In this document: one piece after another, positions 33,971 to 42,780 of the stretch | Position numbering within the stretch: the stretch's first letter is position 1 | Layout of the letters: the number at the start of each line of letters is the position of its first letter | NCBI GenBank assembly: GCA_045560765.1 | Contig: JBJKZD010000007.1 | Location: 141,469 to 205,468, forward strand | Direction of reading: 5' to 3' | Source of the DNA: UBA9926 sp913064795 | GTDB taxonomy: Bacteria; Pseudomonadota; Gammaproteobacteria; Pseudomonadales; Azotimanducaceae | DNA: 64,000 nt | Translations under genes and position numbers: made by a program | Notes under the pieces: generated by a model | The model's input: only the letters and a program-made list of their open reading frames with translations | The model's database searches: none | What the model was told of the DNA's origin: nothing

Positions 33971-35506
33971 TCAGGAAAAGACGCCGTGCCAGTACCATCG
34001 GTGTGTCAGTGATCGATAAAAGAGCCAATAAAGTGTTTTTTGGGCATAGCGATAAATATAATAATCACGGTTTTGTCCATCCCCATCCCACCAGGCTGCG
34101 TTAATGCGTTCCGGGCCTTCGAGCCACTCAAAATCGGGATGTTGAAGTGGGTTTAGATCTTTGTGCAGTCGCATGGGGCGCTCAAGGATAAAGTTAGGGC
34201 GTATGGGGTAGATTAAATTCGGTGGATTGATTTTTTGCCGCTCGGGGTCGGCGACCGGTTTGATTTTTTGCCAGCTTTTTTCGGGCCGGTGATCGTCACC
34301 AAGGCCGAGTCCAAAGCAATTTTCGGGAGTGAGTTGGGTTTGAAGTAAACTGAGCAAGTCATTGGCTTGTTTGATGTGCTCAAGATTATAAACCGATGTA
34401 CGTAAATTTCCTTGATCTGCTTCCGCCTGAGAAAGCATTAAGGCACTGGGTGGAAAAAGGGAAGGCGGCGTTGACGTCGATGCTTGGAAGGTTGAAGCAC
34501 TAAAAATGAGTTGATCGACCTCCTTAACGGCTTGCACTTGATCTAGTTTGAGCGAAGTCAATTTTATAAATAATGGCACATCGTTATCGGCGCGGGCTAA
34601 TTTGATTACAAGATTGGCCTGTGTCTTGCCGCGATATTTGAGCCTGATTTCGAATGTTTGAGTTTGAAGTTGGCGAGCGGTTAGAAAAGCGCCAAAGGCA
34701 TCAGCCAACCGTTTGATCGGGAAAATCAGAGATTGTAGGTTGTCGACGCTATCGATAAAAAACACATCGGAATAAAAAGCTGCTGGTGGCTCGATAAAAT
34801 GTTGTGGATCGGCTTCATGGCCTAAGAGTCGGTCCAAATGGCGCATGAATGCGTTACCAAACCGTTTTTTTAGGCCTTCCCGGGGCAGTTTGAGCAAGTG
34901 GCTTAATTTTGTGACGCCCATTTTTTCAAGTTGGGTCACGTTTTGCTCAGGTAAATGGAGATGGTGCAGGAAGGTGCTGTGGAAGGTGTTTTCTGGGGGG
35001 TGCAGATGACTGTCTGGATATCTCCGTTCGGCACAGACCTTGGCCGCTAAAGGTGTTTGACTTAACCCCAGAATTGGCGTGTAGCCTAGCTGGGTGATGG
35101 TGTGTTTGATCCGTAGTTTCATGGTTTCGAGGCCTGAAAACAATTTCACACTGCCAGAGATTTCTAAGATTAAATGCTGGGAGCCATGAAAGGCGATATT
35201 GGGTGTGAATTCATAAAGCCACTGTGCAATTTGCTGCAGTGCTTGTTGCTCTTTTTGGATGTCTTTTTCGATACAGACCAATGTTTCGCACAGCGCGTAG
35301 GCATGACTGATCGTTGTTCCAAGGGTGATGCCTGTCTCAATGGCTGCCGTTGAGAGTCCCTCGATGCGTTGCTGGCGGACAACTGCGATGGCTTTTGAAT
35401 GATGGGATGCTTCTGTACTGAGACCCGGGCGATGAAAAACCTCGAGTGCAAGTTCTGGGAGATAGAGGCTCAGCCATAGTTTCTTACGTGCAGGTGATTT
35501 TGACAT
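33971..35506 (-). CDS. imuB: ImuB, Y-family-polymerase-like mutasome protein
   Basis: A 511-residue protein starting MSKSPARKKLWLSLYLPELALEVF; the ATG at 35506 comes five bases after the imuA stop, which fits translational coupling. An open frame extends 50 residues upstream inside imuA but is unlike ImuB. The DinB-like palm and little-finger regions are present (VTQLEKMGVTKLSHLLKLPREGL is the helix-hairpin-helix) and the C-terminus RWYWHGVFS is the family tail. ImuB is usually catalytically inactive and bridges DnaE2 and the sliding clamp. Its dnaE2 partner is 12 kb away on the same strand. Confidence 0.9.
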   Translation of the reverse strand: MSKSPARKKLWLSLYLPELALEVFHRPGLSTEASHHSKAIAVVRQQRIEGLSTAAIETGITLGTTISHAYALCETLVCIEKDIQKEQQALQQIAQWLYEFTPNIAFHGSQHLILEISGSVKLFSGLETMKLRIKHTITQLGYTPILGLSQTPLAAKVCAERRYPDSHLHPPENTFHSTFLHHLHLPEQNVTQLEKMGVTKLSHLLKLPREGLKKRFGNAFMRHLDRLLGHEADPQHFIEPPAAFYSDVFFIDSVDNLQSLIFPIKRLADAFGAFLTARQLQTQTFEIRLKYRGKTQANLVIKLARADNDVPLFIKLTSLKLDQVQAVKEVDQLIFSASTFQASTSTPPSLFPPSALMLSQAEADQGNLRTSVYNLEHIKQANDLLSLLQTQLTPENCFGLGLGDDHRPEKSWQKIKPVADPERQKINPPNLIYPIRPNFILERPMRLHKDLNPLQHPDFEWLEGPERINAAWWDGDGQNRDYYIYRYAQKTLYWLFYRSLTHRWYWHGVFS

Positions 35507-35511
35507 GACGA

Positions 35512-36408
35512 CTAAAGCCCGGGGTTTAGTTCGGCGGGCCGTTCTGGCAGGTTGGATGATCGAGCGACTGGCAAGGAATGAACCACCGCGGCTGTAGTTT
35601 TGGGTGTTAAAGGGACTCGCCATTGCCTGTTGCTGCTTGGCGCTTGCTGAAAACAAATTGACTCTGGATCGAGCGGTATTCTCAATTCAATAGGTGCGCT
35701 TGCCCAGCCACCGGCCCGTTTGAGTACCTCAATGCGAAGTGAGTGTTGCAAGTGCTGATTCGCTATCGAGGCTGCCATTGGTTCTAAGAGGATTCTTAGT
35801 GGCGCAGGCGAGGGTCTGCTTTTGCTGTCGGGTGTTCGAAACAGTACATGCCAAGTTTGAGTTTGTTTACTGGCAACTTGCAGGCGTCTGATTGACTGAG
35901 GTCTGATGTCTTTTTGAGGCCACATCAAAACGGCGGAACAGACTTTTGATAGCAGACATTGTTCGGCAGCCCATAAGGCCTCTTTAGGTGTCTTGGGCTG
36001 AATCACTAGAATGTGCTCAACGTGAAGGCCTGCCGATTTTAGGCTCGGTGCATAAGGTAGATAAGGCGGCGAAATAAAGACCTGCCAGCCAGGTTGTTGC
36101 TGATTTAAAGTGGCAAGGGCTGGTGTCAGTAGTTGTAGTTCGCCCAATCCTGTGTGTGGTAGCAGTAATTCAGTGATGCCATTTGTTGGCCAGCCGCCGT
36201 AGGGCAATATTTGATCTAACTTAGTGTGCCCACTCGACACTGTGCTTTGCTGCTCTGGTTGCGTAGGGTGCTGGTTGGCTCGCCATAAGCTGGGTTTAGT
36301 GAGTAGCGCTGTTAATGCACCGAGTTTTGACGGGGTGTTTTGATGTTGGGTACTGCTTGACGCGATGTGCCGCTTTAAAAAAATATCAGTGCTGGATTTT
36401 TGGCTCAT
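35512..36408 (-). CDS. imuA: ImuA, RecA-like mutasome accessory protein
   Basis: A 298-residue SulA/RecA-like protein. Features of the family are GHTKLDQILPYGGWPTNGITELLLPHTGLGELQLL (RecA-fold start with a degenerate P-loop) and WQVFISPPYLPYAPSLKSAGL. The first ~50 residues are polar, Gln/Ser/Thr-rich. ImuA works with ImuB and DnaE2 in damage-induced mutagenesis and is weakly conserved. The start ATG at 36408 has only a poor Shine-Dalgarno. A perfect LexA palindrome lies 64 bases upstream. Confidence 0.88.
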   Translation of the reverse strand: MSQKSSTDIFLKRHIASSSTQHQNTPSKLGALTALLTKPSLWRANQHPTQPEQQSTVSSGHTKLDQILPYGGWPTNGITELLLPHTGLGELQLLTPALATLNQQQPGWQVFISPPYLPYAPSLKSAGLHVEHILVIQPKTPKEALWAAEQCLLSKVCSAVLMWPQKDIRPQSIRRLQVASKQTQTWHVLFRTPDSKSRPSPAPLRILLEPMAASIANQHLQHSLRIEVLKRAGGWASAPIELRIPLDPESICFQQAPSSNRQWRVPLTPKTTAAVVHSLPVARSSNLPERPAELNPGL

Positions 36409-36970
36409 TGGTGTTGATCTTGTTTGACGTATTGGCGGACGTTGAATGGTTCATGGGCAACAAATCAAATACTGTATATATATACAGTATTTGTCAAGAG
36501 GCGCTGTGGCCGCGGCTTCTTGCACTTTCTCACAAGCAGCCTGCAGGCTCGGCTTAATGCGGCGAGTCATCCAATGGTCTGTTCCTCGATCGCTTCAGGT
36601 CGTAGTGAATCCGCACCAACCCCTACCTCAGCTGTTCTGAGATGAATGTGGGGCCTAGGGCGTTGGCGGGGTCGTTGTGCTGAAGCTGAGCATCTGGCTT
36701 GGGATGCATCTAAAACTGATTAGGTCCCTCACTTTGCTTGAGCCATAGCCAATGGACTGTTTGTGAGTCAGTCGATGACAGGGCTGAGTGAGCCCCCCTA
36801 GTGCAACTTTGCTTAAAAGCATTGGCTCTGTTGGGCGTTAAGGCTGATGGGTCTCTGTGACTGCAAAGCAACTGCTGACCCGAGTTGAAGTGGTCGGTTT
36901 CAAAACCGTTGTTCAAAGGTGTCGCAATACTTAAAATGCTGAGCGACTTCTGGAAATATAGCGATGACGG
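36409..36970. other. Divergent region imuA / kinase-fusion gene
   Basis: 562 bases. It holds the LexA box at 36472-36487. No gene is supported in 36500-36970; several short frames there overlap each other and none has a convincing start. Confidence 0.5.
36472..36487. promoter_or_regulatory. LexA (SOS) box upstream of imuA
   Basis: CTGTATATATATACAG is a perfect CTGT-N8-ACAG LexA operator. It lies at the centre of a perfect 28-base palindrome, 36466-36493, flanked by CAAATA and TATTTG. The imuA ATG is 64 bases away, a normal SOS promoter distance. Confidence 0.95.
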
Positions 36971-39145
36971 ATGACCGATAGTTTGGGTAGGTTTACAGGT
37001 GCCATTGCCAAAAGCTGGGATGGGCCGGCTATACGGGCGCAACTCCAGAGCATCAACCAATGGCTAAACGACGTGGGCACTCAAAGTCTGTCAGAGGGGA
37101 GAGATCGCGTGGTTTGTGCCCAGATCGAAGTCGAGGGTCACTTCCAAAAAGTCGCCGTCAAAGTCTTCGCGCGCCAAAACCGGGTCAAGGATTGGTCGGA
37201 TGGTCGCAGGGGCTCTAAAGCGCAGCGCTCGTTTGACGCGGCTGTATTTCTCGTTGACCACAATCTTCATACCCCGGAGCCGATTGCATGGCTAGACCGG
37301 TGGGAAAATGGGCGGTTGCTCGAGAGTTTTTACGTGAGCAGATTTATCGATGCACTCAGTTTTCGCGATGCGCTTGCCGTTATTTATCGGGAGGAGCGCG
37401 ATAATGCACCGCTCATGGCTATATTGCATCGTGTTGCTCCGGCTGTGCGCCGTTTGCACGATGCTGGTTTTTTTCATGGGGATTTGGGCAATCAAAATAT
37501 CCTGATACCGAGGGCTGCTGATGGCGAATGGCTTGAGCCGACCTTCATCGATCTGAACCGCAGTCAGACAGTCTCCGAGCCCTTGAGTGATCGGTTAAAG
37601 GCACTTGACCTGGCAAGAATTGCCCTGCCGGGTGCGTATCTCGATATTTTTAGGATGATTTACAGTGATCACGAAGTTTTCCCGGCGCCTTTGGCGGCGC
37701 TAGAGGGAAAAGCTCGTCAGTGGTTTTGGCGTCATCGAAGAAACAGTCAGTGGCGGCATCCGGTTCGTACCTTCAAAAAATGGGTTCAGCGGACGCCTTC
37801 ATCGCCTTATCCATCGGATGCGGATTTTTGGCTTTGGGATGAAAAATCAGCTCAACCGATGATTGCATTGGGTCCAGCTGAAAAGCTCCGCCAGCGAGAT
37901 CTCAGCGATATCGCAGCAATGCTCTTGAGAGGTTTATGGGCCGCTCCGGGTTTGTTCCTGCGATATCAGAAGATCAAGGCCTTAAGTTTTACGCGTCCAG
38001 TCGAACTCAAGCAGCGCATTGGTGTGGCGCTGCATCCGGATCCAGATTACATCAAGCCTGAATTGAAATTGCTCCATGCACTCGGAAATCCTCCGGTCCT
38101 TGTGCGCTTTTGTCATCACGAGACGCCTGAGCAATGGGCGGCGGCGGTTGAATTGGTCCGGCGGTTAAAATCCCGTTCGATTCCTGTCATGGTGGCTCTC
38201 CTCCAAGACCGAGAAGCGGTACTCAATCCTGATGCTTGGCGAGAGTTTCTCTTTACCGTTATTCCTCTGATTGCTGACGCAGTCGATCGTGTCGAAATCA
38301 CCCATGCTGCAAATCGCTCGAAGTGGGGTATTTGGAAGTCGAGGAGTTTCGCTGAATTGATGGTGCCCGTACGGACTCTGAAAGACCGCTATCCTGATTT
38401 GGAGTTCGTGGGGCCGGCCTGTATCGACTTTGAGTATTTGCCCGTGCTGGCGTCGCTTGCGGTGCTTCCTAAAGGTCTGACCTTCAGTGGATTATCACAC
38501 TTACTGTATGTAGATCGCCGGGGTGCACCTGAGAACAAGCAGGGTGCGTTTTCGACCCTAGAAAAGTCAATCCTACTGAAGGCCATTGCCGATGGATCGA
38601 GGGCTGTTGAAAATCGCGTCATTGTCTCTGAAGTCAATTGGCCACTGAAAAATGCAGGGGTATGGTCGCCTGTTATGTGTCCCTACGAGACCCCAGCATG
38701 GAGAATCGAAAAACTGGGCGTGACCGAAACCGAGTACGCCCATTTTATGCTGCGATATTTGGCTTTGACGCTTTGTAGCGGTCACGTTGAGATGGTTTAC
38801 TGGTGGCGCCTATCGGCACACGGTTATGGATTGGTCGATGATCTAAACGACTTTGCGCCAAGACCGGCTTTTACGGCATTGGCTTTTTTTCTAGAGCTCT
38901 TTGGCGAAGCGCGTTTTGAACGGCGTCATCAGACCGAATCCGATACCTATGTCTTAGAGTTTTCAAAGGCCGGTGACCGTTATCTGATGGCTTGGTGCGT
39001 CTCGGGCGAAGCGCAATTGCCCTTTGATGGGCTGGCCAGGGGAGGTTGGTGTGTTGATCAGGCTTGGCGATTTGATGGTGTATTGATCGCCGAGCGCACC
39101 GTCAGCGAATCCCCTACTTATTATCGCCTAGTACCCTCCGGTTAG
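36971..39145 (+). CDS. LPS-kinase-like domain fused to a glycosidase-like domain
   Basis: A 724-residue protein with two parts. Residues ~55-220 are a Kdo/WaaP/InaA-type kinase: KVAVKVFARQNRVKDW (Lys), HDAGFFHGDLGNQNILI (catalytic loop HGDxxxxN) and FIDLNRSQ (a DFG-like Asp). Residues ~345-724 look like a TIM-barrel glycosyl hydrolase: RIGVALHPDPDYIKPELKL, VDRVEITHAANRSKW, IVSEVNWPLKNAG and MVYWWRLSAHGYG are positioned like strand ends of clan A enzymes, with E in SEVNWP a possible catalytic Glu. No signal peptide or membrane segment is seen, so the protein is probably cytoplasmic or peripheral. It is followed 213 bases later by an LTA-synthase-like gene. A role in lipopolysaccharide or glycolipid processing is inference. 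Confidence 0.7.
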   Translation: MTDSLGRFTGAIAKSWDGPAIRAQLQSINQWLNDVGTQSLSEGRDRVVCAQIEVEGHFQKVAVKVFARQNRVKDWSDGRRGSKAQRSFDAAVFLVDHNLHTPEPIAWLDRWENGRLLESFYVSRFIDALSFRDALAVIYREERDNAPLMAILHRVAPAVRRLHDAGFFHGDLGNQNILIPRAADGEWLEPTFIDLNRSQTVSEPLSDRLKALDLARIALPGAYLDIFRMIYSDHEVFPAPLAALEGKARQWFWRHRRNSQWRHPVRTFKKWVQRTPSSPYPSDADFWLWDEKSAQPMIALGPAEKLRQRDLSDIAAMLLRGLWAAPGLFLRYQKIKALSFTRPVELKQRIGVALHPDPDYIKPELKLLHALGNPPVLVRFCHHETPEQWAAAVELVRRLKSRSIPVMVALLQDREAVLNPDAWREFLFTVIPLIADAVDRVEITHAANRSKWGIWKSRSFAELMVPVRTLKDRYPDLEFVGPACIDFEYLPVLASLAVLPKGLTFSGLSHLLYVDRRGAPENKQGAFSTLEKSILLKAIADGSRAVENRVIVSEVNWPLKNAGVWSPVMCPYETPAWRIEKLGVTETEYAHFMLRYLALTLCSGHVEMVYWWRLSAHGYGLVDDLNDFAPRPAFTALAFFLELFGEARFERRHQTESDTYVLEFSKAGDRYLMAWCVSGEAQLPFDGLARGGWCVDQAWRFDGVLIAERTVSESPTYYRLVPSG

Positions 39146-39358
39146 GGTGTGAAAGATGAGCCCCTCGGTGGTTTTGGAGAGGAATCCGGGCCTTGACACG
39201 GCCAAGGAGCAAAGCTTTCTAAAATCTCATTGTTTTTGAAGACGCTACGATATCTGTTTACAAAACAATGCTGTATCAATGCGTGATGAGATTAGACGAG
39301 CAACACTGAGGTCTTAGTTGTAATACTGTTAACCCATGAGGATTGGGCCGAGGTCTTA

Positions 39359-41392
39359 ATGAATTCAAAGTTACAGCAGCTGTTTAAAGTTTATGTGCTG
39401 ATCAGCGTTGTGACTTTGATCGGGATTTTCGTCTTCTTTTCGAGTCGGGCAGTATTGGTCTTCGTGTTTGGATTAGACTCCTTTGCTGGCTCAGAAAATG
39501 TGGGCGCGGCGATGCTCACAGCCTTAAGGTTCGATATTGCCGTTGTGCTGCGAGCTTACTTTCTTGGGTTGTTACTCACGATTTTTGTTGTGTTCCTGCC
39601 TGGCGAACCCCGCCGCTTGTCGCACGCTGTCTGGAAATTTAACTCGGTATTGGGCGTTTTGATTATTCTCATCGCGCTCAGCCTATCGTTTAGCAATATT
39701 TCCTATGTGCAATTTTTCGATCGACCTTTTGACAGTTTTGTTTTTCATGGTTTGGCTTACGGTACCGATCAGGTGCTAGAAAGTGTTGTGGTTTTAAGAG
39801 ACTTTTTCCCTGCTCTGGTAGGGATCTTGGTATTCAGCGTGCTGCTAGGGTTCGTTGTGCTTCGCGTCGCTAAACGACTTGAGTCCTCTAGCTTCCAAAT
39901 TAATCTGAGTCGAATTACAGGTTCGGTGCTTTCGATCGCTTTGTTTGTCCTTTATGTGGCTCTGGCACGAGGTGCCTTAACCACCTTCCCGCTTTCTCAG
40001 AAACATCTTTGGGTTTCAACCAACGTTGCACTCAACAATTTGATTCCCAACGGGCCAATTGCCCTTCACTATGCATATCAGACCTATCGGGCGTCGAATG
40101 TTTTAGAGGAGGCGAGCGAGAAGGCGGGCCGGGCGCTTTTCGAAAATTTCTATGGTCGAGCGCCTAGCTCAGGGGATGTGTTCGAACAATTTTTTACCGA
40201 AACACGGCAATCAGACCAGCTCGCCAGCAAGCCGCCCCATGTGGTGCTCAATTTGGTCGAGAGTATGGGGCAGGGGCTATTGTCGAGCGCGGCAGGGGGT
40301 GACCTTGCCATGGCCGGCGCCCTGGCGCCGCACTTTTTGGGGGATATTTATTTTGAAGATTTTTTGCCTGCCCATAACAACACCCAGCTCTCGACATTGG
40401 GAATGCTACTCAACACCGAGTATCAAGCAATCAGCTATTCGGGTCATCAGTATGTACCCTTAGAGACCTCTGCCCCCATGGTTTTTAAAGAAGCCGGGTA
40501 TGAAACCGTCTTTGTCTACACAGGTTTTGAGGGAATTAAGAACCGAGGAAATTATTATAGGCGTCAGGGGTTCGATCGATTTATCGGGGCCAACCAGCTA
40601 AAGATCGATTACCCCGAAATGGCGCTCACGGTCTGGGGGGGAGAAGATCGCTTCGTATTTAGAAAAGTTTTAGAGCTTTTAAATAGCCGGGGGAGCGATG
40701 ATCGGCCCCTCTTGATTGTGGTGTTGACGGTGACCAACCATCCACCCTATACCTTACCCGATCATGGCGTCTCGGTGCCGGTTGCCATCGATTCAAATCT
40801 TGAGGCCAAGCTCGGCAATCTGCCCAAGGCCTCCCTCGATACCTTTTTTTATACCAACAACGAGCTAGGCCTTTTTTTAGACGACATCAAGACCCAGGGC
40901 GTCGGCGCTAGCACCATTGTTGCAATCACCGGAGATCACTCGATTCGTGGACTTCGCTATCCGCCAGAGCAAATGCTGTCGCAAATTACGGTTCCCCTCT
41001 ATTTTTATGTGCCGGAGGACTACAGGCCCCCTGGTGCAGCACCCCAGGTCAATGAGTGGGCATCGCACAAAGATGTTATGCCAACCCTCTATCACCTGGC
41101 GTTGTCCCAAGCGCGTTATCCTAATTTAGGTCGAAACTTAATGACTGCTGACTCAAGTGAGCACCACGCTTTCGCGTATCACGACAATTACCTCGTGCTC
41201 GATGATCATGTCTATGACCTTGCGAGGAAAGATGTTCGTCGTTCGACTTGGCAGCTACAAGATGGCGAGTTGGTGCGCAGTGATGACCACGCATCAAATC
41301 CCCGTTTTCGGAGCGCGAGGCTTTATCCGAAAATCCTCGACTGGCTCACACGATATCAACTGGCGGGAATGGTGTTGGATTCAGATCGGTGA
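39359..41392 (+). CDS. LTA-synthase-family membrane sulfatase/phosphotransferase
   Basis: A 677-residue inner membrane enzyme with about five N-terminal hydrophobic segments (to about residue 205) and a periplasmic alkaline-phosphatase-fold domain. Metal and nucleophile motifs: VVLNLVESMG (Glu), HNNTQLSTLGMLLN (candidate nucleophile Thr), GFDRFIG, and DHSIRG in AITGDHSIRG (Asp-His). These enzymes transfer phosphoglycerol or phosphoethanolamine to glycans and lipids. The donor and acceptor cannot be named. It follows the kinase/glycosidase fusion on the same strand; the shared theme suggests a cell-surface glycan function. Confidence 0.83.
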   Translation: MNSKLQQLFKVYVLISVVTLIGIFVFFSSRAVLVFVFGLDSFAGSENVGAAMLTALRFDIAVVLRAYFLGLLLTIFVVFLPGEPRRLSHAVWKFNSVLGVLIILIALSLSFSNISYVQFFDRPFDSFVFHGLAYGTDQVLESVVVLRDFFPALVGILVFSVLLGFVVLRVAKRLESSSFQINLSRITGSVLSIALFVLYVALARGALTTFPLSQKHLWVSTNVALNNLIPNGPIALHYAYQTYRASNVLEEASEKAGRALFENFYGRAPSSGDVFEQFFTETRQSDQLASKPPHVVLNLVESMGQGLLSSAAGGDLAMAGALAPHFLGDIYFEDFLPAHNNTQLSTLGMLLNTEYQAISYSGHQYVPLETSAPMVFKEAGYETVFVYTGFEGIKNRGNYYRRQGFDRFIGANQLKIDYPEMALTVWGGEDRFVFRKVLELLNSRGSDDRPLLIVVLTVTNHPPYTLPDHGVSVPVAIDSNLEAKLGNLPKASLDTFFYTNNELGLFLDDIKTQGVGASTIVAITGDHSIRGLRYPPEQMLSQITVPLYFYVPEDYRPPGAAPQVNEWASHKDVMPTLYHLALSQARYPNLGRNLMTADSSEHHAFAYHDNYLVLDDHVYDLARKDVRRSTWQLQDGELVRSDDHASNPRFRSARLYPKILDWLTRYQLAGMVLDSDR

Positions 41393-41399
41393 GGGCAAC

Positions 41400-41537
41400 A
41401 TGACGACTGTCAGGGGGCAAGCTTTGTTCTTGTTAAGAACCGCCGCCAGAGTGCTCTTTTCGCAGATCGATAAGGATGGCGCTCTAAGTCGGCTGGCCGA
41501 GCTCGGTCGAGCTGATGTGCAAGCCCACAGGCGGTGA
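41400..41537 (+). CDS. Doubtful small ORF, 45 residues
   Basis: An in-frame ATG at 41400 has only GAGGGC upstream, and the frame to 41537 is in the gap after the membrane phosphotransferase gene. The peptide (MTTVRGQALFLLRTAARVLF...) has no recognised homology. It may be noise; nothing else is seen in 41393-41682. Confidence 0.15.
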   Translation: MTTVRGQALFLLRTAARVLFSQIDKDGALSRLAELGRADVQAHRR

Positions 41538-41682
41538 CCGCAAGCGCGAAAGTCGGATTCAGGTCTCGGGTGGGATCTCGTTCACCGGGTTGATCCTAAG
41601 TCATTCTAACAACTACCAGGGCGCCCTTGGCGCTAACTGAGGCCTGCTGGTGGGGCGGTGGTCCGTAAAATTTTTGCTGAGA

Positions 41683-41898
41683 TCAAACGCTTCGGAACGC
41701 AGTTTTGGCGAGATCGTTGACGCCATTGCCATCGCGGTCGAGATGGTGTTTTAGGCGCTGCTTCATTGAAGGCGCCCAAAATCGCGTGATGTGGTCTGCT
41801 ATTTTGTCAGCAGCCACTTCAGGAGCGGCGCCGATCGCGCAATGTTCAGCAATTTGGTTCGCCATCTTGATCAGGTGCTCGAGTTCTGTATCTGACAT
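41683..41898 (-). CDS. fdsD: Formate dehydrogenase delta subunit FdsD
   Basis: A 71-residue protein with the FdsD signature: LEHLIKMANQIAEHCA near the start, and VAADKIADHITRFWAPSMKQRLKHHL in the middle. FdsD associates with the soluble molybdenum NAD-formate dehydrogenase. It is the last gene of the cluster and starts nine bases after fdhD. Confidence 0.88.
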   Translation of the reverse strand: MSDTELEHLIKMANQIAEHCAIGAAPEVAADKIADHITRFWAPSMKQRLKHHLDRDGNGVNDLAKTAFRSV

Positions 41899-41907
41899 AA
41901 AAAGGCC

Positions 41908-42780
41908 TTATCGATGAGAATTTTGGCGAGAAGGGCTATCAATCAAAAAGTCTTGAAGGTCGTCGCCTTCAACCACGCGGTGTGGATGCGTGTAGACCAC
42001 ATGGCGATCAGGTCTTGAAAAACCAACCAGCGTGATACCAGACTCCACCGCAAGATCAACTGCCAAAGAACTTGGGCCAGAAATTGTGACAACGAGTGCG
42101 ATGCCGGTCATCGCAGCTTTTTGCACAATTTCGAAACTGGCGCGACTGGACATGAGTAAAAACCCGAGCTCCTGATCCGAATTTTCCTGGGCTGCGCGTT
42201 TTCCGATCAATTTGTCCAATGCGTTATGTCGTCCGACATCTTCACAAACATCGATGATCTGGCCCCCAAGGGTGCACCAAGCGGCTCCGTGCACCGCGCC
42301 GGTACTTTGCTGCAAGGGTTGATGGTGCGACAATTGATCCGTCGCCGACTGAATTGCATCGTGCGAAACTTGAAACTTTTGACGAGTCAAGGCGCTGATA
42401 TTTTGTTGGACTTGGGTGAGGGACTCCGCGCCGCAAAGGCCACAGCCGGATGGGCCCACCAAAGTGCGTCTTCGCTTTTTCAGGTGCTCAAATTGTCGAT
42501 TGCTCAGGGTGATCATGACCTCAATTCCCAGTTCGACAGGACACACGTCAATCCCATAGATCTGAGCCGGATCATCGATGATGCCTTCGGTTAATGAAAA
42601 CCCATAGGCAAAGGCTTCAAGGTCAATGGGGCTCGCCATCATCACCGCGTGAGAAATACCATTGTAAATCAGTGCCACCGGGGTCTCTTCAGCAAGAAGA
42701 TCATTTTCTATGACGCGAACCTGGCCATTCCATTCGGAGATTTCTCGGTGTGATGCCCCCTGGGGCGTTTTAGACATCAT
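41908..42780 (-). CDS. fdhD: Formate dehydrogenase sulfurtransferase FdhD (FdsC)
   Basis: A 290-residue FdhD/FdsC that passes sulfur to the molybdenum cofactor of FdsA. Conserved blocks are TEGIIDDPAQIYGID, the Cys pair CGLCG in GPSGCGLCGAESL, FQVSHDAI, VCEDVGRHNALDKLIGK, LLMSSRASFEIVQKAAMTGI and LVGFSRPDRHVVYTHP. The gene overlaps fdsA by 11 bases, so the fds genes are co-translated. Confidence 0.93.
   Translation of the reverse strand: MMSKTPQGASHREISEWNGQVRVIENDLLAEETPVALIYNGISHAVMMASPIDLEAFAYGFSLTEGIIDDPAQIYGIDVCPVELGIEVMITLSNRQFEHLKKRRRTLVGPSGCGLCGAESLTQVQQNISALTRQKFQVSHDAIQSATDQLSHHQPLQQSTGAVHGAAWCTLGGQIIDVCEDVGRHNALDKLIGKRAAQENSDQELGFLLMSSRASFEIVQKAAMTGIALVVTISGPSSLAVDLAVESGITLVGFSRPDRHVVYTHPHRVVEGDDLQDFLIDSPSRQNSHR

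Noticed and set aside
41400..41537. Small gene after the LTA-synthase-like gene
   Set aside because: Only a weak start signal and no recognised homology; listed with very low confidence.
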